Source: Pseudomonadota bacterium (GTDB lineage Bacteria > Pseudomonadota > Alphaproteobacteria > CADEGL01). From it: a DNA stretch of 35,135 nucleotides. The DNA lies in assembly GCA_027619995.1 (NCBI GenBank), contig JAQCGR010000005.1, positions 1 to 35,135 of the forward strand. Reading direction: 5' to 3'. Each line of letters begins with the position of its first letter. Positions within the stretch are counted from its first letter, which is position 1. A program made the position numbers and the translations under genes. Below the pieces are notes generated by a model, which worked only from the letters and a program-made list of their open reading frames with translations, had not been told where the DNA came from and searched no databases. Positions 32,454 to 35,135 of this stretch are shown here, one piece after another.

Positions 32454-33020
32454 TCAGACCCTCGGACCTGGAGCCTCCATCGCACCGGGCCCGAGGGCCC
32501 GCTGCATGATGATGGAATCGACCCAGCTGCCGCTCTTGTACCCGATCCCCTCGAATTGCCCGGCCATGCGAAAGCCGTGGCGCGCGTGGAGACGGACCGA
32601 GCCGGCATTGCGCGCCTCTCCGCCGCCGATCACCGCAACCATCTGGCGGTAGTCCAGGGTCTCGCATCGCGCGATCAGCGCCGCGAGAAGCGCGCTGCCC
32701 AGGCCGCAGCCGGTCGCGTCTGGAGCGACATAGATCGAATCCTCGACCGTGTAGCGGTATGCCGGGCGCGGGCGGAAGGGCCCGGCATAGGCGAAGCCGG
32801 CGACCCGGCCGCGCCATTCGGCGACCACATAGGGCAGGCCGAGGCCGATCACCATATCGCGGCGGCTTGCGATTTCCTCGAAATCGGGCGCGGCCAGTTC
32901 GAAGCTGCCGAAGCCATTCAGAACATGATGGCCGTAGATCGCCTGGATCGCGGCCAGATCGCCGCCGATCGATTCGCGCAGGACGGGGCTTTCGCCCCGG
33001 GCTGCTTCCGGCCCCGTCAT
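32454..33020 (-). CDS. GNAT N-acetyltransferase, phosphinothricin/amino-acid acetyltransferase-like
   Basis: A 188-residue acetyltransferase. The pattern SIYVAPDATGCGLGSALLAALI (about residues 91-112) is the acetyl-CoA motif A with the loop around TGCGLG. Blocks such as IQAIYGHHVLNGFGSFE near the start, FAYAGPFRPRPAYRYTVEDS and the GFRMAGQFEGIGYKSGSWVDS end match the Pat/MnaT branch, which acetylates phosphinothricin-like compounds or methionine derivatives. Its ATG (33018-33020) overlaps the stop of the upstream N-formylglutamate amidohydrolase-like gene, so the two are translationally coupled. Substrate unknown. Confidence 0.88.
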   Translation of the reverse strand: MTGPEAARGESPVLRESIGGDLAAIQAIYGHHVLNGFGSFELAAPDFEEIASRRDMVIGLGLPYVVAEWRGRVAGFAYAGPFRPRPAYRYTVEDSIYVAPDATGCGLGSALLAALIARCETLDYRQMVAVIGGGEARNAGSVRLHARHGFRMAGQFEGIGYKSGSWVDSIIMQRALGPGAMEAPGPRV

Positions 33021-33904
33021 GCCGCCAGGGCGTCCGCCGCCAAGGCGCCCAGGCGCGCCGACAATTCGCTCATCGTTTCGTTCAATTCGGATATATAGGG
33101 GCGCCGCTCGAATCGCTCTTCGTCCATATAGAGGGCGCGGTTGATCTCGATCTGCAGGGCGTGGACGCCGGTCTGCGGGCGGCCGTAATGCCGGGTCGTG
33201 AAGCCGCCCGCATAAGGCAGATTGCGCGTGACGTTGTAGTCTCGCTCGCGGAGAAATTTTTCGACCGCGTCGGTCACGAAAGAGGCGCAAGCGGTGCCGA
33301 AGACGTCGCCGAGAACGAAATCGACCCGCCTGTGCCCGGCATCGCGATCCATCGGCCCGCCGATCGACGGCATGGAATGGCAATCGATCAGAAGGCAGGT
33401 ATCGAACCGTGCCCTTGTGTTGTCGATCAGATGGCTCAGCGCCTGGTGATAGGGCCAATAGCATCGCTCGATCCGGGCCTTGGCCTCCCCGAAACTCAGC
33501 TTGTCGCGGTAGATTTCCTCGCCATTGGCGACCACCCGCGCAATCGTGCCGAGCCCGGCCCCGACCCGGGGGGAGCGGGTGTTTACATAGGAGGGCAGTT
33601 CGTCCTCGAACATCTCGGGGTCGAGTTCGTAGGGCTCGCGATTGGGGTCGATATAGGCGCGCGGGAATCGGGCCCGGATCAGCGGCGCGCCGCGCTCCGG
33701 CACGCCAGCGTAGATCTCGTCGACGAAACTGTCCTCCGACCGGCGCAGGCTCAGGGAGTCGAGGCGCGAGGCAGCGACGAACGCGTCGGGATAGCTCGTG
33801 CCGCTATGGGGGGAGGCGAAGACGAGGGGTATCGTCTGCTCTTCTGGGGCGATGACGTCCCAGGCCTCGCCCCAACCGGCGAACAGGCTCAGGCTGGCAT
33901 CCAT
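33017..33904 (-). CDS. N-formylglutamate amidohydrolase family protein
   Basis: A 295-residue zinc-hydrolase-like protein. FASPHSGTSYP (near residues 29-39), DPNREPYELDP, LLIDCHSMPS and TRHYGRPQTGVHALQIEINRALYM are the family motifs with the expected metal-binding His and Glu residues. The family includes HutG-type enzymes that split N-formylglutamate at the end of histidine degradation, and others of unknown use. No hut genes are near, and the partner here is an acetyltransferase, so another N-acyl amino acid may be the substrate. The start ATG has only a weak GGAT upstream. Confidence 0.88.
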   Translation of the reverse strand: MDASLSLFAGWGEAWDVIAPEEQTIPLVFASPHSGTSYPDAFVAASRLDSLSLRRSEDSFVDEIYAGVPERGAPLIRARFPRAYIDPNREPYELDPEMFEDELPSYVNTRSPRVGAGLGTIARVVANGEEIYRDKLSFGEAKARIERCYWPYHQALSHLIDNTRARFDTCLLIDCHSMPSIGGPMDRDAGHRRVDFVLGDVFGTACASFVTDAVEKFLRERDYNVTRNLPYAGGFTTRHYGRPQTGVHALQIEINRALYMDEERFERRPYISELNETMSELSARLGALAADALAA

Positions 33905-34085
33905 GATCCAACTCGTTTAGCCCATTCCCGCGGGAGTGTCATCCGCGGCCGGGGCGCGCCGGCCGATTGCCGGCAGCTTCCGGGCCGATTTCCGGGCCCG
34001 TTACCCATTGTTTAACCGCCAGGCCGCAACATGCCCTGCGACGGGGGTCTAGATGGTCGCGGGGACGGGAGCGGAAAGGACGGCA
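33905..34085. other. Divergent promoter region of the amidohydrolase-like gene and cpdR
   Basis: About 180 bases separate the two divergent starts. It contains several GC-rich inverted repeats and two copies of TTCCGGGCC (around 33978 and 33989) but no convincing promoter boxes. Only a single TTAA half-site is visible, so a CtrA site is not claimed. Confidence 0.35.
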
Positions 34086-34448
34086 ATGGCGCGCATACTA
34101 CTGGCCGAAGACGACGATTCCCTGCGCCGCTTCCTGGTGCGCGGCCTGGAGGCGGCGGGCCATGACGTGGTCGATGTGCGTGACGGCATCACGGCCGTCG
34201 CGGCACTTGAAGCCGGACCTTATGACCTGCTGATCGCCGATATCGTCATGCCCGGCACGGACGGGATCGAACTGGCGCGCCAGGCGACCGGCGAGATGCC
34301 CGCGCTCAAGGTCATGTTCATCACCGGCTTCGCCGCCGTCGCGCTCAAGGCCCAATGCATGGCGGTCTCGAAGGGCGGCAAGGTCCTGTCCAAGCCCTTC
34401 CACCTGAAAGACCTGGTCGAAGAGGTGGAAACCGCGCTCGCCGCATAG
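34086..34448 (+). CDS. cpdR: Single-domain response regulator, CpdR
   Basis: A 120-residue receiver domain with no output domain. It starts ARILLAEDDDSLRRFL, carries the phospho-acceptor Asp in DLLIADIVMP (about residue 52), has the Thr in FITGF near 80 and the conserved Lys in SKPFHLKDL near 104. The FITGFAAVAL and KVLSKPFHLKDLVEEVE segments are typical of alphaproteobacterial CpdR. CpdR controls ClpXP-dependent proteolysis during the cell cycle in Caulobacter and its relatives. It is phosphorylated via CckA and ChpT there. AAAGGA precedes the ATG at 34086; an upstream GTG-less extension to 34053 is unneeded. Confidence 0.9.
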   Translation: MARILLAEDDDSLRRFLVRGLEAAGHDVVDVRDGITAVAALEAGPYDLLIADIVMPGTDGIELARQATGEMPALKVMFITGFAAVALKAQCMAVSKGGKVLSKPFHLKDLVEEVETALAA

Positions 34449-34476
34449 CGGCTTTTCCCAGGCGTCATGTCGGCCC

Positions 34477-34504
34477 TTGCAATGCCCGGACGGTTGGTTA
34501 TAAA
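34477..34504 (+). promoter_or_regulatory. Promoter of the tRNA-Val gene, TTGCAA-16-TATAAA
   Basis: A -35 box TTGCAA (34477-34482) and a -10 box TATAAA (34499-34504) are 16 bases apart. The predicted start near 34511 lies about 8 bases before the mature tRNA. This is the usual layout for a tRNA promoter. Confidence 0.6.
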
Positions 34505-34518
34505 TCGCCCGGCCTTGG

Positions 34519-34593
<75 letters not shown>

Positions 34594-34798
34594 TTTTCTG
34601 ATTATATATCAATCACTTAGAAGAAGCCTAGCGGTTGACTGGTTAGGGAGCCCTATGCTGGGTCACCTATAGGTCACCTCCGCGATAGAAGGTTCGGTTG
34701 CTGATCAGCCTGATCTAGCCGCCAGAATTGGCCTTCCCTCTTGACTGGATCGGCATCCGAACTGCCCCCGCGTAGAAATCTGGACATGAAGGATCATC
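34594..34798. other. AT-richer region after tRNA-Val with short direct repeats
   Basis: No gene is seen here. Just after the tRNA comes an AT-rich stretch (TGATTATATATCAATCACTT) unlike the rest of the window. GGTCACCT occurs twice (34661-34668 and 34672-34679). Such a break next to a tRNA 3' end is common at integration sites of islands or phages. A second attachment copy would lie outside this window. Confidence 0.45.
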
Positions 34799-35135
34799 AT
34801 GATGGCCTGGATTTACGCGATTGCTGACAGTGGATACGAGATAGGCGTTAAGGTCGGCCGCGATGCCCACCAGAGCGGGCTTCAACGTTATCGGCGGTCG
34901 CATTGTTACTCGCCCCGTAAGATGCAGTGCATTGCCCTTTGGGAAATCCCTCAAGACGCCAACCATGCTGATTGGGAGCGCAGAGCGCGCTCAAACCTCC
35001 AGGCCCTGATATTCCCGCACAATGGAGCAGAATGGCTCGCCCTCGACCGTGCCGACGCTGTGCGGGCCGTCTCGAATAACCTCGGTCGCCGGCCTGATCG
35101 CCTGAACCCGGAGTTACACCGCCCCTCAACCTACG
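34799..35135 (+). CDS. Possible T5orf172/GIY-YIG family protein, 3' end outside window
   Basis: From the ATG pair at 34799/34802 the frame stays open for 112 codons to the window end. GAAGGA lies 5 bases before the first ATG. The translation begins MMAWIYAIADSGYEIGVKVG and goes on through a GLQRYRRSH segment, IALWEIPQDANHADWERRAR and GAEWLAL. The order Tyr...VKVGR, an Arg-rich helix, a central strand, then a Glu-containing helix (DWERR) and EWL is that of the T5orf172/MUG113 branch of GIY-YIG nucleases, often found on phages and mobile elements. The expected histidine after the glutamate is not evident, so activity is uncertain. It could also be an unrelated small protein. Confidence 0.55.
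   Translation, partial: MMAWIYAIADSGYEIGVKVGRDAHQSGLQRYRRSHCYSPRKMQCIALWEIPQDANHADWERRARSNLQALIFPHNGAEWLALDRADAVRAVSNNLGRRPDRLNPELHRPSTY

Noticed and set aside
33960-34030. CtrA binding site upstream of cpdR
   Set aside because: Only one TTAA half-site is seen; the second half at the required 7-base spacing is missing.

Overview
The window looks like a GC-rich alphaproteobacterial chromosome, probably of Rhodospirillales type. Evidence: strong GC bias at third codon positions, a CpdR-type single-domain response regulator, a CHASE4/PAS sensor kinase, a complete Liv-type ABC transporter, and an Mla-type operon whose permease carries a STAS domain. No rRNA, CRISPR array or insertion sequence was seen. 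All family calls come from reading translations and motifs by eye; no database search was possible.

Layout. (1) 1-7006: a Liv-type (branched-chain amino acid/amide/urea family) uptake system with two tandem substrate-binding proteins (the first cut by the window edge), two permeases and two ATPases, separated by hairpin terminators. (2) 7066-16959: a catabolic region with three DadA-type FAD oxidoreductases, a DapA-family lyase/deaminase, an aldehyde dehydrogenase, three tandem SDR dehydrogenases and a proline-racemase-family enzyme with both catalytic cysteines. Together these cover every step of the bacterial trans-4-hydroxy-L-proline route: epimerase, D-hydroxyproline dehydrogenase, pyrroline-hydroxycarboxylate deaminase and semialdehyde dehydrogenase. 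The Liv transporter beside it may import the substrate. (3) 17015-23407: a co-directional block that I cannot assign to a described pathway. It holds two SDRs about 80% identical to each other, which bracket an unusual alanine-racemase-like PLP enzyme and an EctD/proline-hydroxylase-like 2-oxoglutarate dioxygenase. A QueG/reductive-dehalogenase-like double [4Fe-4S] protein and a ThDP-dependent enzyme follow. (4) 23404-26604: a MATE exporter and a gamma-glutamyltranspeptidase-family enzyme on the minus strand. (5) 26806-28866: an orphan hybrid-free sensor histidine kinase with a possible sigma-54 promoter.

(6) 28879-32371: an Mla-type lipid transport operon on the minus strand (STAS, MlaE, MlaF, MCE protein, lipoprotein). 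It carries two apparent lesions. An in-frame TAG separates the STAS domain from the permease, and a frameshift cuts the tail off the MCE protein. (7) 32454-33904: a GNAT acetyltransferase and an N-formylglutamate-amidohydrolase-like gene. (8) 34086-34448: cpdR. (9) 34519-34593: tRNA-Val(GAC) with its own promoter. Beyond it the base composition and gene content change, and an open-ended reading frame resembling the T5orf172/GIY-YIG family runs off the window. This may be the start of an integrated element.

The best candidates for new biology are block 3 and the split STAS-MlaE gene. The lesions in the Mla operon need a check against raw reads before any biological reading.
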